Below are positions 13,124-24,577 of a stretch of 64,000 bases of DNA, in pieces. The notes beneath the pieces were generated by a model. That model was not told the DNA's origin. It saw only the letters and a list, made by a program, of their open reading frames with translations, and searched no databases. The DNA is from Mesotaenium endlicherianum (Eukaryota > Streptophyta > Zygnematophyceae > Zygnematales > Mesotaeniaceae): positions 123,819-187,818 of the forward strand of contig WELA01000598.1 of NCBI GenBank assembly GCA_009602735.1. The letters are read 5' to 3'. The first letter of the stretch is position 1; the number at the start of each line of letters is the position of its first letter. Position numbers and translations under genes: made by a program.

Positions 13124-13293
13124 CAGCGACGAGTCTCGAAAAAAAGATTTTATTCATGACATTCACTCCGGACGTAAGCGGATGGGAGTGAACTTTTGCC
13201 ACTGGTTCCAGCGGCGAGTCTCGAAAAAGAGATTTTATTCATGACATTCACTCCGGACGCAAGCGGATGGGTGTGAACTTTCGCCACTGGTTC
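13124..13293. repeat. Two-copy 85-bp direct repeat in hAT left arm
   Basis: Two adjacent copies (13124-13208 and 13209-13293) sharing CGAGTCTCGAAAAA, GATTTTATTCATGACATTC, ACTCCGGACG and CCACTGGTTCCAG, differing at a few bases. It lies in the 3' non-coding arm of the hAT. Function unknown; it may be part of the subterminal binding region. Confidence 0.9.
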
Positions 13294-13427
13294 CAGGGGG
13301 TGTTGACATACCAAAGTGCCACACAGAATTCTACGGCTCATTGTCTTTGATTTAACGAAATTAGCAAAGCTGCGGCACATAGTAATTTTGTTTGACAAAA
13401 ACTGCTGCTGTTGTCTGACGAGATTGG

Positions 13428-13500
13428 GCGCCAATGATGCAAGAAGACGGGCTTGAACCCCCGCCTCCGGCTGCGGGTAGCGCAGCGTTACCAAAGGGCC
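13428..13500 (-). other. tRNA-like sequence (degenerate tRNA or SINE head)
   Basis: Read on the minus strand this has a D-arm/A-box-like TGGCCCTTTGGTAACGC, a perfect 5-bp stem GCTGC/GCAGC around a 7-base loop GCTACCC, and a B-box-like GGGTTCAAGCC. The expected U33 is missing, the T-stem has a mismatch and no acceptor stem pairs. I read it as a tRNA-derived relic or SINE head inside the hAT arm, not a working tRNA gene. Confidence 0.35.
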
Positions 13501-13599
13501 ATAAAGTACTCCACATCAATAAGGCGGTTCAATNCATAAGGCGGTTCAATGTCTTAGATTCTTTTAAAAAGACTTGGAAGGAAAAATGGGAGGGGAAAT

Positions 13600-14060
13600 T
13601 GGGGGGGCCGCTTAGCAGCACCTTTTTTGTTACTTTTTAACGACTTGATTAATTCAGACATAAGATGTAAGAGTACCTCTTCATCACATCTGAGACTAAA
13701 CAGGTTTAGTAAAGCTTATCAAATCACTGACACTCGTAATCAACAAACACATAAGAATTAAGTACTTATTTATTGCCTCTTTATGTGAAAATAGGCAATT
13801 TATACTTAGCGAAAAAAAGTGTAAGAAAACACTGGGAGGGCTGCTTAGCAGAGCCTGTTTTTAGTACTTCTTTATATAATTAATTACTTCATACAGAAGG
13901 CTTAGGAGGATAAATTCTTCTTCATCGAGTATAATAAGCTTCAATAAACAAGTGTGAAAAAGATTAAGCTTCTTAACAAGCCTGTATAAGAAGTAGAAAG
14001 TACTTATAAATGCGACATTTAAGAGTGAGCAAAGGCTCAGTAAGAAAAAGTGAGTTTGAC
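13600..14060. repeat. Diverged tandem duplication, about 233 bp
   Basis: A GGGGG-rich stretch followed by GCTTAGCAG, a T-rich run, a GATTAATT-like block and CTTCATC recurs with GCTTAGCAG at 13610 and 13843. The copies are well diverged and AT-rich. They lie in the 3' flank of the hAT transposase gene and hold no gene. Confidence 0.5.
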
Positions 14061-14119
14061 AACAATCCTAAGTACAAGCTAAGTCTAAGTACAAGCTACC
14101 TGACAAACAATTCCACTAT

Positions 14120-16486
14120 CTAGTAACCAATCGCTCTTGGTCTTCTTCTTCCTGAAGTTGCACCACTAGGTCGCTCCTCCAGCTCTTCTTCCTCTACCTC
14201 CTCTTCCTCTACCTCCATCTCCCCTTCCTCACTCAACGAGGCATGCATGGCAAGATTGAGACCCTCCTCTTCAGGTGTCTCCAAGAACTCCGCTTCTTCA
14301 ACCCATGGAGTTGCGCCGACACTTGGTCCAAGGAATTCCAAACTCTTCTCCTGAAGTCTCAACATAGAATGCACGTACACTAACTTTTTTGCTCTAGTAG
14401 GGAGCAGCCTATTGCGAAGTGGACTATGAACAAACCCGTACTCAGACCAATTTCTCTCACATGCTGCTGCTGAACCAGGTTGCGACAATATTCTCATAGC
14501 AAGAAGCTGAAGATTAGGACAATGACTTCCGTATGTTTCCCACCACACGTGAGCAGGCATCATGGTCTTATTAGCCTTGCAAACGTCATCGCCAAAAATG
14601 TCACCACTCTGCCGGTAGAGCGCCAACTCTCGATCCACCAACGCTCGGTCAGCCACACCTCCTCCGACAAGGGTATTCCGCACGTCGGACCAATCAGTAA
14701 GTAGACACTTCTCAACTGCCCAAGACTCATGGTCTTGGAACTCGGGGTCGAGATAGTATCCTGTAGCCACACGAAGTCAATAAGCAAACTCAGTGTATGA
14801 TCGACTACACAATGTACTTTTCACAAAAAGAGAGCAATAACAATAACAAGCAAAATAACAATGACCAGCACACAATAACAAGCATGCAAAAGAACAGCAG
14901 CCGCCGAGCAAGAAAGGTGAGCAACAACAAAAGAGACTTTTACCCGCAGAATGTAAGGGGCTGTGAAGCTGCTCCCAGCGAGCCTTCACGTCCTTCTTAA
15001 CTTGGGTTCTTTGTGTTGGTTTGAGTCCTTCAACCTCATGCATATGAATTTTGATGGCGCTCATACGAGCCCAGATCTTCCCAAGAGAAGGTTGTGGAGA
15101 GTCAACTAGTCGAAGAAGAACTACGATGGGCTCACACACGGCTACCCATACCTTCACTCGCGCCCAAAGTTCATCGTCACGAACTAGGTCTCTAATCTTC
15201 GTAGCCTCACCTACACAACCATTCTTTGCCGCCCACTCAAGCCACCTACTGTCAGTCACCATAGCTTGTAAGGTATCTCTCACAACGATGAGTCTTTGCA
15301 AGCAAAGAAAGTTACTAGCAAACCTCGTAGGTCCTGGCTTCAACAACTCTAGTTTATTTTTTAGCCTTGCCCCATGCTCACGGTAAAGAGCGTGAGGTAT
15401 GTGGTGGTTTGCAACAAACTGGACCAAGTGCTTGAAGCTATCGATTATGCCCTCTAGCTCTTTTATCTTTCCTAGGTCTTTTAACAGCAGGTCCAAAATG
15501 TGAGCAGCACAAGGGGTCCAATATATGTGCGGGTGCTTCTCGCGAACCATATTACAGCCAGCTACAATGTTAGCTGCAGAGTCTGTGCAAAGCTGTACAA
15601 CATGGTCGGCGCCTATCTTCTCTACGGTCGCAAGCAGGTGGTTACCAATGTAGTCACCCGTTTTCCTTTCACCCTCAGTGTTGATAGCATCCATGAACAT
15701 CTCAGTGCCACCCACAACCATAAGCACATTAAGAAGAGGATGCCCGCATGGATCAGTCCACCCATCTGCTACAATGCTACATCCTGTCATTGGTAGTCCC
15801 TTCTTCTGTTTCTTCTCCCAAGCTTCTATCTTCAACACCTCTCTGTCTAGTAGGGTACTTCCGAGCGGCTTATCCTTCATCGGGATATACACTACACCTG
15901 TTTCCTGGGTGTATTTACTGACTGCAACCAACATCTCTCTAAAGAACTCGCTGCGAGCAACATTAAATGACGAACCGGTACCATAGAAGAAGCGAGCGAC
16001 AATCTCATGGACAGCATCAGCATTCATGTTTTGAAACATGTCACTTATAGAGGTCTGCCCAGTCTCCCTGCCTAAAGAGGGGGAGCCACTAGCACAAGAA
16101 CCCCATTCAAACACGCGCTTTCGTGCAGCTTGCATGGCATTCTTACTACGTCGCTTTCCCAAGACACCACTAGACGAACCATTAAAACGAGGAATCATGA
16201 CATCTAGAACCTCATCAGGAACCTCCTCACACTGACTAACATCCTTAAGTCCTCCCGTGAGATGGCCACGACTGGTAACCCCAGCAACAAACTCGTTGAA
16301 GCAATAGTTGCACTTGACCTTCGGATGTGAATTCTTTGTCTTGGCTTCCGCAACAATGGATACATGGGCCCACTCTGGACCAGATCTTGCAGCAACTGCT
16401 CTAGGGGGCAAACGAGCGCTTAAAGCTCCAGTAGCCCCTCTCATTCTAGCAAGCGTTGCTCCACACGAAGTGAATGGTTGGGACAT
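14120..16486 (-). CDS. hAT transposase, BED finger, DUF659-like and hAT dimerisation domains
   Basis: Two exons, 16486-14944 and 14760-14120, give 727 residues. The intron 14943-14761 has GT/AG ends and its removal joins HSAG to YYLDPEF in frame. Near residues 58-90 a CNYC...GHLTGG stretch with downstream Cys looks like a BED-type zinc finger. The middle has the DUF659-like RNase-H core with GCSIVADGWTD and LCTDSAANIVAG, and then WTPCAAHILDLLL. Exon 2 has the C-terminal hAT dimerisation signature around WWETYGSHCPNLQLLAMRIL and CERNWSEYGFVHS. An acidic Glu-rich tail ends the protein. The start ATG follows a plausible acceptor, so a 5' untranslated exon is possible. No stop or frameshift is seen. 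The protein would cut and rejoin at the 18-bp termini of this element. Confidence 0.9.
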
Positions 16487-16689
16487 GATGCGCGTGAAAC
16501 CTGCAATAACGAAGGGAATAAATAAAGCAGTAAGAAAATAGGCTCAGTAAAGAGAGCAACAACAAGGCAGTAGTGAAGGCAACAATATAGGAGCAGCAGC
16601 AAGGGCAAGCACAGAGAGAGCGACAATAGGACAGCAAGAGAGGCAAGCATAGGAGGAGCAGCAGCAGAGCAAGCAAAAAAACCAGCAAC

Positions 16690-19530
16690 ACAGGGGCAGT
16701 GCCGCAGCAGCCAACCCGCCCCGGGCATGCAAAAACACATCGACACGGGGGTTGGCAGCTGCAGCACTGCAGCTAGCCAGCCAGCACCGGGAAAGCAACA
16801 AAACAGGAATACGAGGGGTGCAGCAAACAAAAAGCAAGACGGGGGCGGGCAGCTGCAGCACAGCAGCAACCAGCCAGCTCATCTCGGGCAAGCAAAACAC
16901 AACACGGGGAAAGTCAGCTGCGGCACTGCAGCGGCCAGTCCGCCCCCGGCAAGCAGAAACACAATAGGAGCTGCAGCACTGCAGCAAGCCAGCCAGCCCC
17001 GAGCAAGCAAACAAACAGGGACACGGGGGCGGCTAGCTGCACCACTGCAGCAAGCACCCCGCCCCGACTGAAGCACAAACGCAACAAAACGGGGGCAGCC
17101 AGCTGCAGCACTGCAACAGCCAGCCCGCCCAAATAATACAACAACAGTAAAATTGCAAACAGCCAGCCAAGCAGCTGGAAAACTGCTGCAGCCAGCCGGC
17201 CACGAGGAAAGAGCAAGCAAGGGGCGGCTGCAGCACAGCAGCAGCCAGAAAGCCCCAAACAAAATGCAAGCAAGGGGCGGCTGCAGTTCAGGCAAACAAA
17301 CTTGACCAGACCGTCCCAACTAAAGAAATAAAGAAACAAGCAAGGGGTGGGCGGCTGCAGGACTGCAGCAGCTAGCCCGCCCTGAGCAAGCAAACAAAAA
17401 GCAACACGAGAGTGGGCAGCTGCAGCACTGCAGCAAGCTAGCTAGCCTAGAGCAAGCAAGAAAAGAGGGACATAGGGGTGGGCAGCTGCGACAGCTGCAG
17501 CACTACAGCAGCCAGTCCGCCCCGAGCAAGCAAAAAATCAGGGACCCGGGGGCGGGAGGCTGAAGCACTGCAGCAACCAGCCCGCCCCGGGCAAGCAAGA
17601 ACCCAACATGGGGACGGCCGGCTGCAGCACAGGAGCAGCCAGCCCGCCCCGAGCAAGCAAACAAAAAGCGACACAGGGGTCGGCAGCTGCACCACTGTAG
17701 CAAGCCAACCAGCCCCAAGCAAGCAAAAAAAGAGGGACACGGGGGCGGCCAGCTGCAGCACTGCAGCAGCCAGCCCGCCCCGGGCAAGCAGAAACACAAC
17801 ACGGGGGCGGCCGGCTGCAGCACAGCAGCAGCAAGCCCGCCCCAAGCAAGCAAACTAAAAGCAGCCAGACAAACTTGACCAGCACGCCTCGACTAAAGAA
17901 ACAAAGAAACAAGCAAGGGGCGGGCGGCTGCAGGGCTGCAGCAGCCAGCCCGCCCCGAGCAGGCAAGAAAAGAGGGACACAGGGGTGGGCAGCTGCAGCA
18001 CTGTAGCAAGCCAGCCAGTCCCGAGTAAGCAAAAAGAGAGGGACACGGGGGCGGCCAGCTGCAGCACTGCAGCAGCCAGCCCGCCCCGAGCAAGCAGAAA
18101 CACAACACGGGGGCGGCCAGCTGCAGCACAGCAGCAGCCAGCCCGCCACGAGCAAGCAAACAAACACGGACACGGGGGCGGCCAGCTACAGCACTGCAGC
18201 AAGCCAGCTAGCCTCAGAAAGCAAAAAACCAAGGACACGGGGGCGGGCAGCTGGAGCACTGCAGCAAGCAGCCCACCCCGATTAAAGCACAAACGCAACA
18301 AAACAGGGGCGGCCAGCTGCAGTACTGCAGCAGCCAACTCGCCCGACTAGTACAGCAACAAAAAAAACTGCAAACAGCCAACTGGGCACCTGCAGAACTG
18401 CAGCAGCCAGCCACTCCGGCACCGAGGAAAGAGAAAGCAAGGGGCGGCTGCAGCACAACAGCAGCCAGACCGCCCCTACAAAATGCAAGCAAGGGGCGGC
18501 TGCAGTTCAGCCGCTCAAACTTGACCAGCCCGGCCGCGACTGAGGAAACAAAGAAACAAGCAAGGGGCGGGCGGCTGCAGCACTGCAGCGGCCAGCTCGC
18601 CCCAACCAAAGCAAGCAAGGGGTGACGGCTGCAGCACTGCAGCAACCAGACCGCCTCGACATAACCAATAGAAGAGGGAAAGGGAGGGAAGGGCACCTGA
18701 TGCGCTAGCCCCGACGGTTGCTCGTTGATAGGCGCAGGGGATGCAGACTATGTCAGGGCGAGCTCCTGCAGCACTGCAACAATCGAACAACAAAGACCAA
18801 AGCAAGAAAGGGGCTGATGCAGTTCAGCCAGCCAACTTTGGCCAAAACAAGCAAGGAGCGAGCGGCTGCAGCACTGCAGCAGCCAGCCCGACCCGACTAA
18901 AACAAACATACAGCAACAAGGGGCGGGCAGCTGCGGCACTGCAGCAGACAACCCGCCCCGAACAAAGAAACAAATAAAAAAGCAAGGGGCAGGCAGTTGC
19001 CGCACCGCAGCAGCCAGCCCGCCCCGGGGCAAGCAATAAAAAACTAGGACAGGGTCGGGTAGCTGCAGCACTGCAACAGCCAGCCCGCCCCGAGTAGAGC
19101 AAGCACCAAAAGTGCAACACGGGGGCGGGCAAACAAACAGAAAACAAACAAACGGAACAAAGCAAACAAAAGAACAAACAAATAGCAAACAAGCAGAAAG
19201 TAAGGGGCCACTGCAGCACACAGCAGCCAAGCCGTCCCGGGCAAGCAGAAACACAACACGGGGGCCGCCAGCTGCAGCACTGCAGCAAGCCAGCCAGCCC
19301 CGAGCAAGCAGACAAATAGGGACACAGGGGCGGCCCGCTGCAACACTGCAGCAGCTAGCCCGCCCCGGGCAATCAGAAACACAACACGGGGGCGGCCAAC
19401 TGCAGCACAACAGGATCTAGCCCGCCCCGGGCAAGCAAAAACACAACACGGGGGCGGCCAGCTGCAGCACTGCAGCAAGCCAGCGAGCCCCAAGCAAGCA
19501 AACAAACAGGGACACTGAGGCACCAGGCAC
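16690..19530. repeat. CAG/CTG-rich minisatellite inside the hAT
   Basis: About 2.8 kb built of variant units of roughly 60-75 bp. A typical unit is ACACGGGGGCGG, then CAGCTGCAGCACTGCAGCAG, CCAGCCCGCCCCG and AGCAAGCAAACA. Unit length and order vary. A longer block recurs: 17,060-17,380 is repeated at 18,280-18,590, with shared GCACAAACGCAACAAAAC, a variant half around GCAAACAGCC and AACTTGACCAG. A third partial block lies near 17,875. Several frames stay open for hundreds of bases on the minus strand, giving Cys/Leu-rich peptides, but this follows from the repeat composition. It sits between the hAT right arm and the transposase start, so it occupies the promoter or leader. Confidence 0.9.
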
Positions 19531-20504
19531 ACTTGCTACAAAAGTACCTCTGGAGCTACTGATGCCTGGAAGAAGAGCTTCTGATGCATGAAAGATGAAG
19601 GTGAAGGCGAAGTGAATGAAGAGCGCAACATGAGAGACAAACACATAAGTGGGATTAGCACATGCTTTTTTAGTATCCAAACACTCAAAAAAAGGAAGAA
19701 CAGCAGTAGTTAATATACAACAGGCAGGACATAGAAGTAGTAGAGAACCTACACGATTAGCTAAGAGGAAAGATAGAGGGGGTGGAAAGCAAATTCACCT
19801 GAAATTTACAGGCCAAGGACAATGTGTCAAACTGGCCGCCTTCTTGTGTCAACCTTCCTGAAGAGATAGAGAACAACAAAGAGAACGGCAAGTAAGCACA
19901 ATGTAAGCGCAGATGTCAACTCTGAGACCAAGATCGAATATGAGAACATAGACACATGCATAAGCAAGCACCACATAGTTCCGGATTTGAAAGATTCAGC
20001 AAAAATAGCAAAGTACAGAGCAAAGTGCGAGCAAGGTGCAGACGTCAATGAAATATGAGACGAACTTACAATGATAGAAGATGTGCGGAATGGACCTCGA
20101 AGCACTACAGGGGTCTTAAGTATGTTGCAGGTTTTGCCTCAGAGGGGTCCTAAGTGTGCCCTGAGCAGCTATGTATGAGCAGCTATGTAGGCAGATGAAT
20201 GTGCAACGAAATGCTGCGATATACTCGCGGATCCCAAAACATTCGTCTCAAAGTTTCGTCAAAGTTTTGTGATCTTTCGGGCTCCCGCCGCTCTTTCAAA
20301 AACCTTGTGTTAGTGTACTTTCGTTTTCAATTGCGTCGATTGACGCTTCAATCAAATTCACAAGTTAAACGAATTGTGTGAAGCCTGACGTGCACGCGTC
20401 GAGTCGTTCCTGGGCGGCCGGCACGAGTGAAGAAAATTTAGTTCGCTTAGTTCGTGCGAACAACTCAGTTCGCTTAATTAAGCGTACGAAGGTCGGCCAG
20501 TTCG
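19531..20504. other. Right arm of the hAT, no gene
   Basis: Moderately AT-rich non-coding sequence between the minisatellite and the right terminus, with no frame I would call coding. The last 100 bases hold TTCGCTTAGTTCG-like subterminal motifs matching those at the left end. Confidence 0.6.
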
Positions 20505-20522
20505 GCGAACGGCGTAACCCTG
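20505..20522 (-). repeat. hAT terminal inverted repeat, right
   Basis: GCGAACGGCGTAACCCTG, exact complement of 12873-12890. Confidence 0.95.
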
Positions 20523-20530
20523 CTTTCATG
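20523..20530. repeat. hAT target-site duplication, right (CTTTCATG)
   Basis: Eight bases directly outside the right terminal repeat, identical to 12865-12872. Confidence 0.95.
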
Positions 20531-23411
20531 CGCAGACTGTTGAAGGCAGGCAGAGAGAGCTGTGCTCACAGCGCCCTTCAAGTTCAATCCTACTGTGCAT
20601 CTCTCTCGGTTGCGGGCTCGTGTGCATGCACACCTGCTTCATTGCTTCTATGCAAAGCAATCCGGTGGATATTGCCAACACACAGTGTAGCTGACGCCCC
20701 CATTGAGTGCCCATCGGCTCACCTTTGGGAGATCAAAAGCCCTGACAATATCTCGCACCCGGTTTCTGTAACTCTTCATTTGGAGCCCATTTTGGAGTAG
20801 TTTTGAAGTTGTCTCATTCCAGAGTGGTCTTGCATGTTGCTGACTTCTTGAAGTGATGACGCTCGTTGGTTCTTCTAGCAGTGCCAGCAGGCACTTGTCT
20901 CGATTAATGCTTTTGCCTGCTTGAGGATAGAGAAGCCCTTCAGGTCCCAGGAGTCTCATTTCTGATTAGAACCTCATGGGTTTGTCTAGTACTGTCCCAA
21001 GTCCTCCCTCTCCTCTTCCACACCTGCCCACCTTGGGGCTCGCTGTTTGTGTAGTGGTGTCCTTAGCTGGCTGGCTCACGGCTGATTTTAATGAGCGGGG
21101 GGGATAGGCATGTGGCAAGTTGCATGGCTGATATCATGCATGCTGCTAGAGCGCACTCAAGAGCTTGTGAGCCGTGATTGCTCAGACCCTAAATCGCAGG
21201 GCCAGGTGTGACATCGAGGTCGCAAAGTGGGATTGCAGTCACGTCGTGCCAGTGGCCACCATCTCAGAGTTCTCACAACAATTTGAGATTGCATGGCCCG
21301 GCGGACGTTTTCTGTGTAGATTCAGCAGGCATGGCCCTGTGCAAGCGGCTGTCAGTGCACGTCCTCTAGGCTCTTGCAGCAGGGCGTGTGTTGTCGTTGC
21401 GCAACGTGCACGTTTGCTGGACTTAGGTTTGGGGTCTGGAGGGCAGTGTCTTGGTGTCCAGGGTGTAGAGAACGCCTGGCTGAACGGGCTACGCAGATGG
21501 ATGGGGGTAACAGAAATCGCAACAAGAAGTCCTCAGACAGAAGCACTTTGATAACCTAGTACTCCTGTTGCCAGGTCTTTAACCCTAACCAAGAGGGAAA
21601 GCAGTTTCAGATGCACGTGCTCCGGGGGCTACAAGGATCTTTTTTAATCTATGCGTGTGGTGTAGGAGTGTGCAAGTCAGCAGGTGCTGGGGCCCCAATC
21701 TACCTACAAGAATTTGACATAAGTGGTCGTTTGGAGGCGGGCCGGTGCCTTGCTGATGGCATCCAGTGCGGAGCTGCTCCTGAGGAAATCCAGGCCTACT
21801 GCATTGACTAACTATGTACACAAGCTCATGAAGATGTAAGAGTGCGTACGTTTTTATTGCATTACTGTCATTGTTGAGCACGTATTGGTCGCCATATTGA
21901 TTTTATGTGACAAGCTCTAGCATGCCTGTTCTTTGTGTCTTAAGGAACAAGTTCTTTAAGGTCTTTCTAGGCCTTCTTGTTAAGCATCCCATGTATTCCT
22001 CGCTCCTGGTTGACCCTGGATTTAACGGAAATACATCATTAGTGGAAACATTAAAGTTTTTATACCATCAGTCACCAATAGTTTGATAAGAATCTCATGC
22101 TACTCCTGTAGGCGCATATCTAGGTGTTGTTTTTGCCTCATGCTAATGACGGCTATAGTTCTCGACTAAGTGGCACATCAAGTTTGAATTATGGAGTGAT
22201 GTCCAACATGATGAATGGATTTACAAGTACAATAGTGAATTTGTGAATATATGTATACATAAGCTTGAGGCTGGAAGTTGATCAAGCATAATACGCTGGT
22301 TGCTGAAACATGCTGAGAAGACAAGAAATAACAGGAGCTTGTACCACTTTGACTTGGGTGGACTAGCAGATGCAGACCTCATCAATTAGTTTTTTGAGGC
22401 CGTTACGTGAAACAATGACATTGTTCAACTCCCGCTGATAGGCGTCAGATATAGAAGTGAAAGCATCTACCTACCTTCATTAAGTGAATCATACGAGGAT
22501 GTTGATAAACATAACTGAAATACACAAACAGAATAAGAGGAAACCAACCTGCGGTCAGGATGGACATAGCATTCCAAAACGATTCATATTATCCGCGATT
22601 CAGACATTCTTATATATGACAAGAAAGAGCTCAGCCTTACAGGCACAACTAGAAGCGTCACCACACTAGAAGAAAGTCTTGTAGTATGTACACAGCACCA
22701 CCTCTCCAATTTTACACTTATCGCAAACAAAACAAATGCATTGGCAAGCTCTAGCTTATTCTGGCTTCTCTGGCACTTAGACTTCTACTGACTATGATAC
22801 ACCTTGGTTTACAATTAAAGACCTAGAGATGGAGCTCCTTACCTGCTTCTGTCCACTTACATCAATATCACACGTGTGCAATCGGCAACTTAGCTATTGC
22901 AGCACTAAGGAAAATTAGAAGCTGACAGGCATGGGCTCAACCACACCCCATGGCGCCAGATTCTAGAATAACCACTGTCCCAACAGCTTGCATAGAAACA
23001 AAAGAGAGGAGGCCTTCTAATTAACAAGGTTGGGGCCACAAGGGCCAGGGGCACATAACCTTTAAACACAATGTGAGACAACTTGCAGCAGGTGAGGCTG
23101 GTCAAAATGACAAAGTGCTCTCATCCCAGCCACTCCCATCCAGAGCCTTTTGCCACACCCTAGCCACTTGCCTGAAAGGGCACTTGCCTGACTAGGCTGT
23201 GTATCACCTTAACAGGAACCAAGAAAAGCACCCGATGATACACATTTGAGATTTTAGGCAGGGCCTTTCCATCTCGAACTTCACAATGCACAGTCCTTGC
23301 TAGCAGCTGTACTCATACCACAATTCACCCTTAAGACCTCCCTCCTCCACGTTCACCTCCCTGCACCCCTCCCCCTTCCGCGCCCCCTCCCCCTCCCCCT
23401 CTCCCNCGCAG
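20531..23411. other. Stretch without a supported gene
   Basis: Composition changes from GC-rich (to about 21,600) to AT-rich (21,800-23,250). Open frames are short, none matches a family I recognise and none shows the third-position GC bias of the confirmed exons nearby. Confidence 0.5.
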
Positions 23412-23536
23412 AAGTACGCGCGCAGCACGCCCCGCATGGTGGCCGCCCTCGCCGCCCGCCTGGCCTCCCCCGAGTGGCTCCCGCTCGTGCGCGGCTGGGC
23501 GGCGTGCCCCGCCGACGCCGTCGCGTGCCCCGACGT
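23412..23536 (+). CDS. Isolated GC-rich exon of unknown gene
   Basis: A 125-bp stretch bounded by a C/T-rich tract ending in CAG and a GTAAGC donor. Read from 23412 it encodes 41 residues (RMVAALAARLASPEWLPLVR in the middle), and every one of its codons ends in G or C. That pattern is typical of the strongest exons in this window and contrasts with the flanks, so it is very likely protein-coding, now or formerly. I do not recognise the protein and found no flanking exon. One ambiguous base lies just upstream at 23406. It may be a gene fragment carried here or part of a gene with long introns. The last codon could also read into a TAA if unspliced. Confidence 0.45.
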
Positions 23537-24577
23537 GTAAGCATTGCCATCTCCTCTCGAAACCTCATCACATCCGCCCGTCACAGGCGTCACAGGTAAC
23601 GCTTCTTCAAGCCCAGAACCTCAGTTCAGTTGTGATGCCGCTGCCATGCCCCCACATGCTAAGCGCTGCAACGCAACATCCCGTCCGTGCACTCGCAGCA
23701 GCCCCACCCCCACCAGTTGCACCCAACCCGGCGCACGCCCCAAGCCCCAATCCTTAAATCCGGCGCCGTTGCGTGCGCTCCTTGACGTGCAAAGCAGCAG
23801 TCTTGCCGTCTCCTTTGTTTCGTTCATCACACGGCCGCCGTCAGTCTCACCAAAGCCTTCGCACTCGGCCCTCTGCACCTGCCCTCTGCACCAGTCCACT
23901 GACCAGTCCTCTGCACCAGGGCTCTGCACCAACCCCCTCCGCGCCAAGTGCAAAATCTGGCTTTTGACGCCGCCGTTGCGCGCCCCGTCGTGAGTCGAGC
24001 GCTCATGTTTGTTTGCGTTCGTTCACCCCAGCCGCTGCTGCTTCTTTGTTTCAACCAGGCCCCTAGCTCTGATCCTCAATTGCAGCTGTCAGTTGCGCGA
24101 TCCTAGCTCTGTCTCCTCCAGTAGTCTGGAGCCTGCCAGCTGGCCCTCTTGCCACCTGGCCCTCCTCCTCTAGCCTCTGGCCTGATCCCAGGGGAGGTCT
24201 TCTCCCTTCTCTCCAAGATCGATCAGATCCAACGCGGGGCCCGCAACGATTGTGTGACTCACCGCAATTGCGACAGCCGTTGATCGTCCCTCTGGACTCC
24301 CAAACTGAAAGCCCCGAATCCGAATCCAAGACCCTTGGCGGCCCCCTCCCAGGGAGAGCGACAGACCGGGCTTTTCTGCTCATGTGTTTGCAAAAACAGC
24401 AGCTGCCGGTGGCTGCAAGGACCCTGTATCTCGGCAGCCCCGTCCAGAGCAGATAGGAGGCATCTCCGTAACGAAGCTTCTCCTCCTCTTCCTTCCCCTG
24501 CCTCCCCCTCTCCCTCTTCCTCCCCCTCCTCTATATATGGAGCCAATGTGGGAATGATGTGCTTGCCCCCCCTACAG
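23537..24577. other. Stretch without a supported gene; pyrimidine tract
   Basis: Contains Ser/Pro-biased frames but no recognised family. A CCTCTTCC-type tract precedes a CTATATATGG TATA-like sequence near 24,530, just beyond the 3' end of the neighbouring minus-strand F-box gene. GCCAGCTGGC occurs at 24135. Confidence 0.45.

Larger units (their letters stand above)
12873..20522 (-). mobile_element. Complete hAT transposon with TIRs and TSD
   Basis: A 7,650-bp hAT element. Its ends are perfect 18-bp inverted repeats, CAGGGTTACGCCGTTCGC at 12873-12890 and its complement at 20505-20522. It is flanked by identical 8-bp target duplications CTTTCATG (12865-12872 and 20523-20530), the length expected of hAT insertions. 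Subterminal copies of a TTCGCTTAGTTCG-like motif lie inside both ends, near 12,890-12,960 and 20,430-20,480, as is usual for transposase binding regions. The transposase gene reads leftward from 16486. The space between gene start and right terminus is mostly minisatellite. Perfect ends and duplications plus an uninterrupted transposase suggest a recent insertion. The element may still be autonomous. Confidence 0.95.

Noticed and set aside
16690-19530. Regular repeats that at first glance resemble a CRISPR array
   Set aside because: Units are variable, spacers are not unique, there is no cas gene, and the array sits inside a eukaryotic hAT element.
16441-19532. Many long minus-strand frames giving Cys/Leu/Ala-rich repetitive peptides
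   Set aside because: They arise in several frames at once from the minisatellite composition, with no start context, splice structure or family match.
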